A DNA stretch of 64,000 nt, taken from Sphingobium fuliginis. Lineage in GTDB: Bacteria > Pseudomonadota > Alphaproteobacteria > Sphingomonadales > Sphingomonadaceae. Every line of letters starts with the position of its first letter. The first letter of the stretch is position 1. Shown here piece by piece: positions 17,275 to 25,252 of the stretch. The notes below the pieces were generated by a model. That model worked only from the letters and a program-made list of their open reading frames with translations, made no database searches and was not told the origin of the DNA. The position numbers and the translations under genes were made by a program. The stretch covers positions 1-64,000 of the forward strand of contig NZ_SEON01000008.1 in assembly GCF_004152845.1 (NCBI RefSeq), given 5' to 3'.

Positions 17275-17290
17275 ATTGCATAATGTGCAA
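17275..17290. promoter_or_regulatory. Candidate shared operator, copy a (dyad)
   Basis: ATTGCATAATGTGCAA contains the inverted repeat TTGCA-N5-TGCAA (17276-17290), 112 bases upstream of the desaturase-like gene on the minus strand. The 11-mer ATTGCATAATG (17275-17285) recurs with small changes at 22988, 25211 (opposite strand), 44179, 49734 and 59867. Confidence 0.45.
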
Positions 17291-17368
17291 ATATTATCCC
17301 GTTAGGCCATTTGCCGCGACCGGAACGGCGGTCGCCACTCGGTCTGGAAAGAGGCCTGTTCGGAGGCA

Positions 17369-18025
17369 TCAAACCGCACGCGACTGAAGCGCGTGATATC
17401 CACCGGCGCGCCGGGCTTCGTCCAGGCGCATTCCCGCATCAACGGCAGCGAGAATTGCCCTTTCGGCGGCTTCCACTTCTTCGGCGATCGCGACGACTTC
17501 CTCAACCCGACCCGCCGGAATCGCGACGACCCCATCGGAATCCCCCACCAGCCAATCGCCGGGATCGATCCGCACCTCTACAAGTTGAATCGGCACATCA
17601 TAAGCATGCGCGGTGGATCTGTCTTTGGCAGTCCGCATTGTGACGCTGCGGGAGAATACAGGGTATTTCAGCGAAACACAGCAATCGCTGTCTCGGCAGA
17701 CACCATCGATCACCGTGCCTGCGACGCCCTTCTTGTGCGCCACTCGGGTCAAGATATCGCCCCAGACGGTCTGATCCAATTTACCGCCGTTGTCGATTGC
17801 GACCACTGCCCCTTCAGGCACGTCGTCGATATAGTCTCCGACTATTCCCTGAGTCAGTCCGACCGGAAGCATCTGAACCGTGAAGGCTGGTCCCGCAAAC
17901 TTCATCCCCCGTGCTACCGGCAGGATTCCAATCGCCTGGCCGCTGATCGCCAGGCGATCCAGTGCATCGGACAAGGCGGTTACACCCACTGCATTCAACC
18001 GCCTAACGAGTGTTTCCTTGCTCAT
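17369..18025 (-). CDS. RraA-like / 4-hydroxy-4-methyl-2-oxoglutarate aldolase family protein (1)
   Basis: This 218-residue RraA-fold protein contains VGVTALSDALDRL, PEGAVVAIDNGG and the substrate/metal-site block GDILTRVAHKKGVAGTVIDGVCRD, whose Arg-Asp pair is typical of class II HMG/CHA aldolases (LigK, GalC, ProA). Such enzymes split 4-carboxy-4-hydroxy-2-oxoadipate to pyruvate plus oxaloacetate. The neighbouring LigJ-like hydratase would make exactly that substrate, supporting this role. It lies 12 bases after a second RraA-like gene, so one of the two may have another substrate. Confidence 0.75.
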   Translation of the reverse strand: MSKETLVRRLNAVGVTALSDALDRLAISGQAIGILPVARGMKFAGPAFTVQMLPVGLTQGIVGDYIDDVPEGAVVAIDNGGKLDQTVWGDILTRVAHKKGVAGTVIDGVCRDSDCCVSLKYPVFSRSVTMRTAKDRSTAHAYDVPIQLVEVRIDPGDWLVGDSDGVVAIPAGRVEEVVAIAEEVEAAERAILAAVDAGMRLDEARRAGGYHALQSRAV

Positions 18026-18037
18026 CGCTTTCCCTGC

Positions 18038-18715
18038 CTATTTCAACATGTCTTCGTAGTTCGCGCCCATCACCTGATCAATTGGAGCGCCTTGCTCAAG
18101 GGCAGCGATCATGGCTGTTTCACGGCAAAGGATGCGCTCCGCCTCCGCCAGCACATCGTCCAGGTGTTGCTGTTCGAAGAACACGACGCCGCTTCCATCC
18201 GCCACAACCCAGTCCCCGGGGTTGACTACAATGCTGCCGATTGTAACGGGGCAGTTCCAGTCATGCTCGGCGACCCGACCGCGCGCTGTAAGTGGAACAA
18301 CGGCGCGGCCGAAGACTGGGAAACCAAGTTCGCTGCTCTCATCCAGATCGCGACAGGCACCGTCGACGATCACGCCGGCAACGCCGTTCCGAGCCGCTCC
18401 CCGGCTCAGCAAGCCGCCCCAGCCAGAGGCATCGGTCCTTCCGCGATGCTCGACGATCACGATCTCACCCGGTTGTGCCGCCATGATGGCAGAGGCACCC
18501 AGGTGCCGTTTGGGCAGTCCTTCGATAGGCGGTCCAAGTTTCACGGTCACAACCCTGCCGGAAATGCGCTGCCCCTTTGCGGTCAACCGGACGAGACCCG
18601 GGACGACTCCGCGGAGACCGAGTTTGTCGAGCGCGTCTGAAATGGTGCAAGTGTCAAAGGCGGCGACACGCTGAGTAGCTGCCAAATAAGACGTAGGTGA
18701 GATGTCTTCAGGCAT
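18038..18715 (-). CDS. RraA-like / HMG-CHA aldolase family protein (2)
   Basis: This 225-residue protein is a paralogue of the next gene. DTCTISDALDKLGLRG, GEIVIVEHRGR, GWGGLLSRGAARNGVAGVIVDGACRD and a C-terminal VVNPGDWVVADGSGVVF mark the RraA fold. The Arg-Asp pair of the aldolase site is kept. It overlaps the upstream RidA-family gene by 8 bases. It is either the second subunit or an isoenzyme of the pathway aldolase; the sequence alone does not distinguish them. Confidence 0.72.
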   Translation of the reverse strand: MPEDISPTSYLAATQRVAAFDTCTISDALDKLGLRGVVPGLVRLTAKGQRISGRVVTVKLGPPIEGLPKRHLGASAIMAAQPGEIVIVEHRGRTDASGWGGLLSRGAARNGVAGVIVDGACRDLDESSELGFPVFGRAVVPLTARGRVAEHDWNCPVTIGSIVVNPGDWVVADGSGVVFFEQQHLDDVLAEAERILCRETAMIAALEQGAPIDQVMGANYEDMLK

Positions 18716-19103
18716 TGTCCGGCACCATCGCTATCGCTTCGCACTGCACCAGGATGTTGCCCGGGAGGTCATCGTAAACCAGCATATGCCGAGCCGGCCG
18801 CGACGAAGGATCTGGAAAGTGCCTGAGCCACAATTCGTTGATTGCCGGTCTAAGCTCTTTCGTCTTCACATAGAAGGTCAGTTTGGCAACATCGTCGAAA
18901 CGCGCGCCGGCTGCTGCCAAGATCCGGTCCAGGTGCCAGAATGTCAGGCGGACTTGATCGACAGCGTCTTCCGCCACTTCGCCGGTTGCCGGATCCAAAC
19001 CGTAAACCCCACCTGTCACGACAAGACGGTCCACCCGGCTCGCGGCAGGGATCGGATTGCCGGAATGGTGAAGGCCTTCAACTTCGATGCTGCGTCGTGT
19101 CAC
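18708..19103 (-). CDS. RidA/YjgF/YER057c-family protein
   Basis: The start is taken as GTG 19103, 9 bases after AAGGA; TTG 19112 lies directly on that sequence and is less likely. The 131-residue product shows the RidA pattern: RVDRLVVTGGVYGLDPATGEV, VRLTFWHLDRILAAAGARFDDVAKLTFYV and a C-terminal beta strand (GNILVQCEAIAMV). Canonical RidA hydrolyses reactive enamines/imines. Members in aromatic clusters are often tautomerases or enamine hydrolases acting on ring-cleavage products. The canonical Arg is not obvious here, so the activity is open. Confidence 0.75.
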   Translation of the reverse strand: MTRRSIEVEGLHHSGNPIPAASRVDRLVVTGGVYGLDPATGEVAEDAVDQVRLTFWHLDRILAAAGARFDDVAKLTFYVKTKELRPAINELWLRHFPDPSSRPARHMLVYDDLPGNILVQCEAIAMVPDNA

Positions 19104-19178
19104 GATCCCCAATCCTTGAGAGCGACCTGTTGAATTATCGGAAGTCGCGGAAAATCTGCATCGTCGCCAAGCACGTAA

Positions 19179-20189
19179 TCAAACGTCGAGACGGGAAAAC
19201 AATCGACGGGCATTGCCTTCGAAAACACAGTTTAGAGCAGCCTGGTCAAGTGAAGGAAGCGCCTCGATCACGGGCTTGAGATCGTCGTAGTGGCGCCCTG
19301 AAACAGGATCGATGCCGTCTCCCGATCCGGGCCTTTCCGTTCCGAAACAGCATCGGTCATGTCCCACGGTCTTGAACAGAAGCGCGAGCGAATCCGGGTT
19401 ATGAAGTACCGTGTCAAACCAGAATTTTCGTAGAATTTCATCGAATTGGGGTGCATCGGCAGCGATACGCCCCTGGGCCCGGGCCATTTCCCGATGCGAG
19501 CGCCACCGTCCGATCTGGTAGGGGATGGGACCGCCGCCATGGCTAATCATCAACTTGAGGTCGGGGAACCGGTCGAACACGTCGGCCCGGTAGATCGAGG
19601 TAATCGCTAGTCCCTCTTCAGCGATGAAATGCTCATCATAGGTCTCGCGCCCATTGCAGCATTGTCCCGAATGGATATGGGCAGGAAGATCCAACTCACA
19701 CAATTTCTCGTACAGCGGGTACCAATAGGGATCGCCGAGCGGAGGCGATCCGTTCATCCCCTCACTGGGGTCAGGGTTCAGCAAGATTCCCACGAAACCG
19801 AGCTCATCCACCACTCGCTCGATTTCATCGAACAACGAGGTGATCGGCCGATCGACTTGCTGCGGCAAGGCTCCCACTCCCCGGAAGCGATTCGGATGCA
19901 TCCGAACTGTCCGGGCAATCATGTCGTTTGTGTCACTTGTCCAGTCGACGATGTCATTCCACCGGGCAGTTCCATTCAAGGTCAGGAAAGGTCGAGGGGA
20001 AAGCAACTGCAGGTCAGTCCCCACCGCATCCATGATCCTGACGTTCTGGTCCGCGCTTTCTTCCAGCAGACGATCGGACACCTGCGCACGATAGCTGCTG
20101 CCATATTGCCCCCCTGAAACCACAAGATTGCTCCTGTGCGCGTACAGCGCTGCAGGCGCGACAAGGTGAGCATGGGCGTCGATTATCAT
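19179..20189 (-). CDS. ligJ: 4-Oxalomesaconate hydratase-like amidohydrolase (LigJ type)
   Basis: This 336-residue amidohydrolase-superfamily protein has the metal ligands His6 and His8 in MIIDAHAH, a mid-chain HIHSGQ and the SHGGGPIPYQIGR loop. LLNPDPSEGMNG, PPLGDPYWYPLYEKLCELDLPAHIH and CFGTERPGSGDGIDP closely resemble SYK-6 LigJ as I remember it, closer than to ACMSD. LigJ hydrates 4-oxalomesaconate to 4-carboxy-4-hydroxy-2-oxoadipate in the protocatechuate 4,5-cleavage pathway. The RraA-like aldolases just downstream fit the next step. No protocatechuate dioxygenase is in the window. Confidence 0.82.
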   Translation of the reverse strand: MIIDAHAHLVAPAALYAHRSNLVVSGGQYGSSYRAQVSDRLLEESADQNVRIMDAVGTDLQLLSPRPFLTLNGTARWNDIVDWTSDTNDMIARTVRMHPNRFRGVGALPQQVDRPITSLFDEIERVVDELGFVGILLNPDPSEGMNGSPPLGDPYWYPLYEKLCELDLPAHIHSGQCCNGRETYDEHFIAEEGLAITSIYRADVFDRFPDLKLMISHGGGPIPYQIGRWRSHREMARAQGRIAADAPQFDEILRKFWFDTVLHNPDSLALLFKTVGHDRCCFGTERPGSGDGIDPVSGRHYDDLKPVIEALPSLDQAALNCVFEGNARRLFSRLDV

Positions 20190-20255
20190 CGCTTTGCGAT
20201 CTTTCAGAGAGGTCCTGCCCCGGCTGGAAATTTCAGCAATGTTCAGCAGCGGATA

Positions 20256-20753
20256 TCAAATCGGATATACCAGATACCGGGGCAGAACGGACGTATCGAG
20301 CTCGGCCCGTCTGGACAGCAGCTTCAACGCACCGGCTTTTTCCAAACGGATGGTATCAAGATATTGACCCGCAGCCAGAACCTGGGTGATGCCGCTATCG
20401 GTGGGCGTCATGAAGACCGAGAAATTCGATCGCATCGAGATAGTAGATGCATCGACGCGTTGATACGCGACGCGCTGGACGAAGTGACGGGTGCGATAGT
20501 CCTGGAACGTACCGACCCAGATATCGTTCACGAAAGTGACGCGATCCTCAAGCCTGGATCGGCAATCGTCGTACATGAACCCCAGGGCGAGACCATTTTC
20601 CGAATTTTCGGCGGAACGGCAGATGTAGGAAGCCTCGTCTTCCTCGGCATAGTTGGCGAGCCAGCCCTCCATGTCCTTGCCATCAAGCGCGCTGGAGTCA
20701 GCCAGCAGAAGGGCGTCGAGCGCGGCCTCAAGCGCAGTGTCGGTCTGCGTCAT
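20256..20753 (-). CDS. Ring-hydroxylating dioxygenase beta subunit (pair 1)
   Basis: This 165-residue protein has the SnoaL/NTF2-like fold of oxygenase beta subunits: LLLADSSALDGKDMEGWLANYAEEDEASYIC at the N-terminus, CRSRLEDRVTFVNDIWVGT and TRHFVQRVAY mid-chain. Beta subunits stabilise the alpha3beta3 hexamer. It overlaps its alpha gene by 4 bases and is the last gene of a minus-strand group that starts with the NahE-type gene. Confidence 0.85.
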   Translation of the reverse strand: MTQTDTALEAALDALLLADSSALDGKDMEGWLANYAEEDEASYICRSAENSENGLALGFMYDDCRSRLEDRVTFVNDIWVGTFQDYRTRHFVQRVAYQRVDASTISMRSNFSVFMTPTDSGITQVLAAGQYLDTIRLEKAGALKLLSRRAELDTSVLPRYLVYPI

Positions 20754-21925
20754 GCCTCGGCCCTCTCGAAACCCATCACCGACCGGTAATACTCCCAGCG
20801 GGGAAGATTGCCGCTCTCGTCGTTCTGGAGGAACTCCGACTCCAGCTTCGACTGGTCGTGCACGCCCTTCTGGAAAATCGCATTGCCGGGCGTGTGGTTG
20901 CCAATATGGATGCGATGGAAGATCGATGCGTCCTCCATGCTGATCAGGCCGCAGGGTCCCAGGAGGTTGGAGCTTTGCCGCAGACGATGGAGGACCATGT
21001 CCTCATCGTCGTCCTGGTGCGCGAAATAGGCGTAGTGGACCTCAACCGTCTCTTCATCGACCGGGGTTGCGAAGCGCAAATTGATGACATCGAGATGCTT
21101 GGTCGAAACGAAGGTCGGGAAGAGCGAAACGATGCGCGACCCGACCGAGGGGTCCTGCCCCTTGAATGCGATCAGCGAAGCGTCCTTGAGCACTGTGGGG
21201 CCACTGACCACCGACAGCGCCGATTCGAAACAGATGTGGCCATGTTTCGTCGCGGCGAACTGGCGTCCCTTACCGCCTTGCCAATTGAGCAGCTTGAATG
21301 CCTGGTGGAGCAATGGCGCATGGTAGCCATCATTGTCGGTATAGGACTTCCAGTTGCTGTCGTAGCGCACCTTCTGATAGCCCAGCAGCTTGAGCCTGCC
21401 GTCCCCTCCCAGCAGTTCGCGCAAGGTGTTCTGCGAATCGCCGAGGAATTCCGTCAACGTTTCGGTTTCAGCCGAAAGGGTCACGAAAATCAGGCCGTAG
21501 AAACTGTCGAACCGGGGCTGCGCCAAGGGATAGTCGGACTTGTCGAAGCCGGGCAGGAAATCGCGATGGTTGGGGCAACCGACCAGATCGCCCTTCGCAT
21601 CGAACAGCCAGCGGTGATAGGGGCATTCGAATTCGGTCTTGTTCCCCATCACCGCGGTTTCGAGCTGGTTGCCGCGATGCGAACAGGCGTTGTAAAACAC
21701 CCGCACCACGCCTTCCCTGTCGCGGGCGATGAGCAGCGGAACGCCGGCCAAGCGGAAGGTCTTGAAATCGCCTGGATTGGGCAACTCGCTTTCATGCGCG
21801 ACCGGGTGCCATTCCTGCCCGAAAAAGATGCGCTTCATCTCTTCGGCGTAAATATCCTTGCGGGTGAACGCCGCCTTTGGAACCTCGTTGAAATTCTTGG
21901 GCCAGGTCAAGCCAATTTCGGTCAT
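20750..21925 (-). CDS. Ring-hydroxylating dioxygenase alpha subunit (pair 1)
   Basis: This 391-residue oxygenase is preceded by AGGAGG. The Rieske 2Fe-2S ligands are Cys81/His83 (CSHRGN) and Cys101/His104 (CPYHRW). The mononuclear iron site reads DNDGYHAPLLH, giving the His-His-Asp set with a later Asp. It is shorter than most biphenyl or naphthalene alpha subunits. Together with the hydratase-aldolase upstream and the divergent benD-like dehydrogenase, it suggests attack on an aromatic carboxylic acid or salicylate-like substrate, but specificity cannot be read. Electrons would come from the shared ferredoxin/reductase. Confidence 0.87.
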   Translation of the reverse strand: MTEIGLTWPKNFNEVPKAAFTRKDIYAEEMKRIFFGQEWHPVAHESELPNPGDFKTFRLAGVPLLIARDREGVVRVFYNACSHRGNQLETAVMGNKTEFECPYHRWLFDAKGDLVGCPNHRDFLPGFDKSDYPLAQPRFDSFYGLIFVTLSAETETLTEFLGDSQNTLRELLGGDGRLKLLGYQKVRYDSNWKSYTDNDGYHAPLLHQAFKLLNWQGGKGRQFAATKHGHICFESALSVVSGPTVLKDASLIAFKGQDPSVGSRIVSLFPTFVSTKHLDVINLRFATPVDEETVEVHYAYFAHQDDDEDMVLHRLRQSSNLLGPCGLISMEDASIFHRIHIGNHTPGNAIFQKGVHDQSKLESEFLQNDESGNLPRWEYYRSVMGFERAEA

Positions 21926-21935
21926 CGCAATCCTC

Positions 21936-22937
21936 CTAGGCAGCAGCCCCCAATGCTTCGGCTTCGAGCGCCTTGCCCAGTTCGGCCCACATCTGACCGG
22001 ACTTGCGCGCGCCCGCCAGATAGGGCTCCGGACAGAGATGGTAGGGCGGACGCACAGGCCCGGCCTTCATCCAGCCACCGGCGTCCATCCGCGCCTTTTC
22101 AAGCGCAATATTGTAGGTCGAGAATTCCTTGAAGCTGCCGTTCGGGAACAAGGGTGCCGCGGTCGGGCCGAGGCGGCCCATGAACGCCTTGGCCGCGCTC
22201 CAGTCGCCGCTTGCGCGCGCCTGGGCGACCAGGTCGCGCAGGGTGGTCGTCACCAGCGGGTGGCAGACCGCTCCGCTCGACCAGAAAGCGTCGACCGAAT
22301 CATCCATCCGCGCCGCGCCATAATAGTCGAAGTCGATCGGCAGCAGCTTGATCCGGCCCCGGATCGCGGCCAGATCGGGCAAGAGGTTGGCGACGCCGAT
22401 ATATTTGGCGGTCACGACCTGCGGAATTTCAGCCACTTGAGCCCAGAACGGACGCGGGAAATCGAATTTGAAGGCTTCCGGGTTCGCGTAGATCGCGATG
22501 TTCATTTCCGGCACGGCTTCGGCAACGTCCTTGTAAAACTGGACAGCGACGTCGAGGCTAGGCGCGCACCACATCGGCACGCCAAGCATCGTGCCGTCGG
22601 CACCGAGCGCGAGCGCTTCCCGCGTCAGCGCCACCGTATCGCGGGTGTTGATGCAGGTCGTGCCGACGAAAACCGGGACTCGGCCGGCCGCCGCGTCGAT
22701 CAGCGCACGCATGAAATCCAGCTTTTCGTCATGGGTCATGGTCGCGGCTTCGCCCAGCGTTCCCATGCTCAAGATGCCGTCGATCCCGGCATCGATCAGC
22801 CCGTTGACCACGCGAGCAGTTTCATCGAGATCGACGGTCTTGGTCGCACGCCAGTCCGACGCGTTATCCTTGGACGGGGTCGGAATGATTGCCCAAGCGC
22901 CCTTGACATCGGCGGCGCTCAACAACGGCTTGGCCAT
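21936..22937 (-). CDS. nahE: trans-o-Hydroxybenzylidenepyruvate hydratase-aldolase (NahE type)
   Basis: This 333-residue class I aldolase of the DapA superfamily matches the NahE/PhdJ subgroup closely: GAWAIIPTPSKDNASDWR, GIDGILSMGTLGEAATMT, NIAIYANPEAFKFDFPRPFW and VTAKYIGVANL with the Schiff-base Lys. The C-terminal ARMDAGGWMKAGPVRPPY block is also kept. NahE hydrates and cleaves o-hydroxybenzylidenepyruvate to salicylaldehyde plus pyruvate in naphthalene degradation; PhdJ does the phenanthrene analogue. It is the first gene of the minus-strand group, preceded by GGGAGAG. With NahD (52.9 kb) and BphC it completes a naphthalene-to-salicylaldehyde route. Confidence 0.92.
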   Translation of the reverse strand: MAKPLLSAADVKGAWAIIPTPSKDNASDWRATKTVDLDETARVVNGLIDAGIDGILSMGTLGEAATMTHDEKLDFMRALIDAAAGRVPVFVGTTCINTRDTVALTREALALGADGTMLGVPMWCAPSLDVAVQFYKDVAEAVPEMNIAIYANPEAFKFDFPRPFWAQVAEIPQVVTAKYIGVANLLPDLAAIRGRIKLLPIDFDYYGAARMDDSVDAFWSSGAVCHPLVTTTLRDLVAQARASGDWSAAKAFMGRLGPTAAPLFPNGSFKEFSTYNIALEKARMDAGGWMKAGPVRPPYHLCPEPYLAGARKSGQMWAELGKALEAEALGAAA

Positions 22938-22987
22938 GACTCATACTCTCCCAATGGAAATTGCCCGCCTCGAGCGGGACGTTCGCT

Positions 22988-22999
22988 ATTGTGTAATGC
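22988..22999. promoter_or_regulatory. Candidate shared operator, copy b
   Basis: ATTGTGTAATGC lies in the divergent region between nahE (minus) and the benD-like gene (plus). Read on the minus strand, GCATTACACAAT is close to the copies at 17275 and 25211. It is the most divergent of the AT-type copies. Confidence 0.35.
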
Positions 23000-23035
23000 T
23001 TTTCCTTATGTCACTTCAAGTCCTAATATCGGGCT

Positions 23036-23053
23036 CTTGCCGCTAATGGCAAG
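23036..23053. promoter_or_regulatory. Dyad CTTGCC-N6-GGCAAG between divergent catabolic operons
   Basis: A perfect 6-base inverted repeat separated by GCTAAT sits 54 bases before the benD-like start and about 100 bases before nahE on the other strand. Position and symmetry suggest a binding site for a dimeric regulator; none is identified. Confidence 0.4.
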
Positions 23054-23106
23054 ATTTGCCGAAGATCGAATAGGTCTCGTTCGCTGGGGCGGACGACGGG
23101 GAGAAT

Positions 23107-23898
23107 GTGGACGTGACTTTGCTGAATCGATTCCATGACAAGGTGGCCGTGGTCACGGGTGGAGCGCAAGGTATTGGCTTGGCGACCGCAAGGCGCCTGG
23201 CCGAGGAAGGCGCCAGCGTGGTCATCGCCGACCGCGCAGCGGAGGCGGCCGAGGCTTCGGCCGCACAGCTCCAGGCGGAAGGCAGCAATGCCCTGGCAGT
23301 CGCGGTGGACCTGGAACACTGCGAAGGCGCTGTTGAACTGTATCAGACGGTCATTGACCGATTCGGGCGAATCGACGTCGCCGTTCACAACGTCGGCGGC
23401 ACAATCTGGGCCAAGCCCTACTGGGACTACACCCCGCAGGAAATCACCGCGGAAATCAACCGGTCGCTGTGGCCGACACTGTGGTGCTGCCACGCGGTTT
23501 TGCCCCACATGCGGACTGCAGGGCGGGGTGCGATCGTCAACATCGGCTCGGTTGCGACACGCGGCGTCAACCGGGTCCCCTATGCCGCCGCAAAGGGCGG
23601 GGTCGCCGCGTTGACTACTGCCCTTTCGCTTGAACTCGAAGCTAGTGGCATCCGGGTCAACTGTGTCGCGCCAGGCGGAGTAAACGTGACCAGGGTCACC
23701 CCCCGCAATCCGGCTGCGCCCACCGAAGCGGATCGCCTGGGCTTCAGCCAGGTGATCGAACAGACGCTGCGCGATACGCCGATGGCCCGCTTTGGCGAGC
23801 CCGAGGAACTGGCCGCGGCGATCTGCTTTTTCGCCTCCGACGATGCGTCCTACGTCACAGGCCAGACACTTTTCGTCGCCGGGGGCGGCATCGGCTGA
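23107..23898 (+). CDS. xylL: cis-Dihydrodiol carboxylate dehydrogenase, BenD/XylL-like SDR
   Basis: The start is GTG 23107 after GGGGAG. The 263-residue classical SDR has a TGGAQGIG cofactor loop, NVGGTIWAKPYWDY, LWCCHAVLPHMR, the active-site SVATRGVNRVPYAAAK (Ser, Tyr, Lys) and APGG. The NVGGTIWAKP and SVATRGVNRVPY blocks match BenD/XylL specifically. It would oxidise 1,2-dihydroxycyclohexa-3,5-diene-1-carboxylate to catechol with CO2 release using NAD+. It stands alone on the plus strand and serves the BenAB-like oxygenase at 47.7-49.6 kb. Confidence 0.9.
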   Translation: MDVTLLNRFHDKVAVVTGGAQGIGLATARRLAEEGASVVIADRAAEAAEASAAQLQAEGSNALAVAVDLEHCEGAVELYQTVIDRFGRIDVAVHNVGGTIWAKPYWDYTPQEITAEINRSLWPTLWCCHAVLPHMRTAGRGAIVNIGSVATRGVNRVPYAAAKGGVAALTTALSLELEASGIRVNCVAPGGVNVTRVTPRNPAAPTEADRLGFSQVIEQTLRDTPMARFGEPEELAAAICFFASDDASYVTGQTLFVAGGGIG

Positions 23899-23905
23899 CC
23901 GCACC

Positions 23906-23923
23906 GCGGGCTAATCAGCCCGC
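23906..23923. terminator. Hairpin between convergent genes
   Basis: GCGGGCT (23906-23912) pairs with AGCCCGC (23917-23923) around a 4-base loop, between the xylL-like stop and the convergent reductase stop, whose last codons it overlaps. There is no long T-run, so it is a possible weak bidirectional terminator. Confidence 0.45.
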
Positions 23924-25141
23924 CTGCTTGAGCAGATCCCGCAAGGACACACCGGCGTCGGCCAGGCTCGCAGCGCTGGCGCGGGCCCGGCGTTCAACGA
24001 GCCGTTTTCCCACCCCCATGTCGGGCGCGCGGTTGACTGTCAGCACACCTTCGATCGCCTCGCCGGCCAGGAAGAAGGCGACGAAGGCGTTGCTGTCCAT
24101 CTCGCCGCGGATCGCCACCTCGGCTTCCAGCGGAATCTGCCCGCAGAACTGGATGTTGAGATCGAACTGGTCGCTCCAGTACCACATCGGCTTGCAGTAG
24201 GAGACCTCCTGCCCCAGCATCGCCAGAGCAGCCGCCTGCGCCTGGTCCGCCGCATTCTGGTAGGTTTCCTGCCTGAACCGTCCGCCGAAAAACCCGTCCT
24301 GCTCGGCCACGTCGCCCGCCGCGAATACCGCCGGGTTGCTGGTCTGGCAGCGCCGGTCGACGATGATCCCGTTGTTGACCTCGATCCCGGCATCGCGGGC
24401 CAGCGAGGTGGCCGGCACGATCCCCACCCCCACGATCACGGCATCGCACGGAATCACGGTGCCATCGTCTGCCTCGACCGCGCTGACACGGTTGCCGGCA
24501 AACCTGAAGCCGGTCACGCCGCAGTTGAAATGGGTCGCTACTCCCCGCCTGCGATGCTCCTCGCCCAGCCATTGCCCAAAGCGCCGGCCGAGCGCTCTTT
24601 CCATCGGCACTGGCATCGGCTCGACGACGGTGACCTTGCAGCCGAGTTTTACCGCACTGGCGGCGACTTCGGCGCCGATCACGCCCATCCCGACGATCAC
24701 GATGCCGGCCCCTTCGCGCAGGTCGAGGGCCATGCGGGTCGCATCGTCGCGGGTGCGCAGATAGTGGACGTTGGCGCAATCGGCCCCGGCAAGGTTGAGC
24801 TTGCGGGCGTGGCCGCCCGTGGCGAGCAGGATCCGGTCCGCCTGAACCAATTCGCCGCCCGACAGACGCACCCCGCCGCCCGCAAGGTCGATCGCTTCGG
24901 CGCGGGTGCCCAGCCGCATGTCGATACGGTTGTCATCGTACCAGGCATCGTCCTGGAGGAAGAAATTGTCCGGGACGTTGGCCGGGTCCCACAGCACTTC
25001 CTTGGACAGCGGCGGACGTTCATAGGGACGCCAGGGTTCTTCGCCGATCAAGGTGATCCGCCCGTCGAACCCTGCCTGCCGCAGGGCTTCGACTGCGCGC
25101 CCCCCCGCCAGATTCGCACCAACAATCGCAATCGAGCGCAC
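23915..25141 (-). CDS. bphA4: Ferredoxin reductase of multicomponent oxygenases (BphA4 type)
   Basis: The start is GTG 25141 with GGGGAGAG upstream; the open frame goes back to 25180. The 408-residue FAD/NADH reductase begins RSIAIVGANLAGGRAVEALRQ (first nucleotide-binding fold) and has ERPPLSKE, a second fold GIVIVGMGVIGAEVAASA, and the FAD block NPAVFAAGDVAE. A C-terminal reductase domain includes YWSDQFDLNIQFCG. It passes electrons from NADH to the Rieske ferredoxin. It is the only such reductase in the window, so it probably serves all six oxygenase pairs. Confidence 0.92.
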   Translation of the reverse strand: MRSIAIVGANLAGGRAVEALRQAGFDGRITLIGEEPWRPYERPPLSKEVLWDPANVPDNFFLQDDAWYDDNRIDMRLGTRAEAIDLAGGGVRLSGGELVQADRILLATGGHARKLNLAGADCANVHYLRTRDDATRMALDLREGAGIVIVGMGVIGAEVAASAVKLGCKVTVVEPMPVPMERALGRRFGQWLGEEHRRRGVATHFNCGVTGFRFAGNRVSAVEADDGTVIPCDAVIVGVGIVPATSLARDAGIEVNNGIIVDRRCQTSNPAVFAAGDVAEQDGFFGGRFRQETYQNAADQAQAAALAMLGQEVSYCKPMWYWSDQFDLNIQFCGQIPLEAEVAIRGEMDSNAFVAFFLAGEAIEGVLTVNRAPDMGVGKRLVERRARASAASLADAGVSLRDLLKQAG

Positions 25142-25205
25142 TTGGTTCTCTCCCCACCTTCTGTTTGCCGGGCTGCTCACGGCAGCCCCAATTCACTGGT
25201 TTCTG

Positions 25206-25221
25206 TTGCACATTATACAAT
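25206..25221. promoter_or_regulatory. Candidate shared operator, copy c (dyad)
   Basis: TTGCACATTATACAA is an imperfect TTGCA-N5-TGCAA dyad 65 bases upstream of the reductase gene. CATTATACAAT (25211-25221) matches the complement of copy a in 10 of 11 positions. On the minus strand it also contains TATAAT, so it may overlap the -10 element. Confidence 0.45.
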
Positions 25222-25252
25222 TCGTTTCAAGTGATGGATACCAAGGCTCTCG

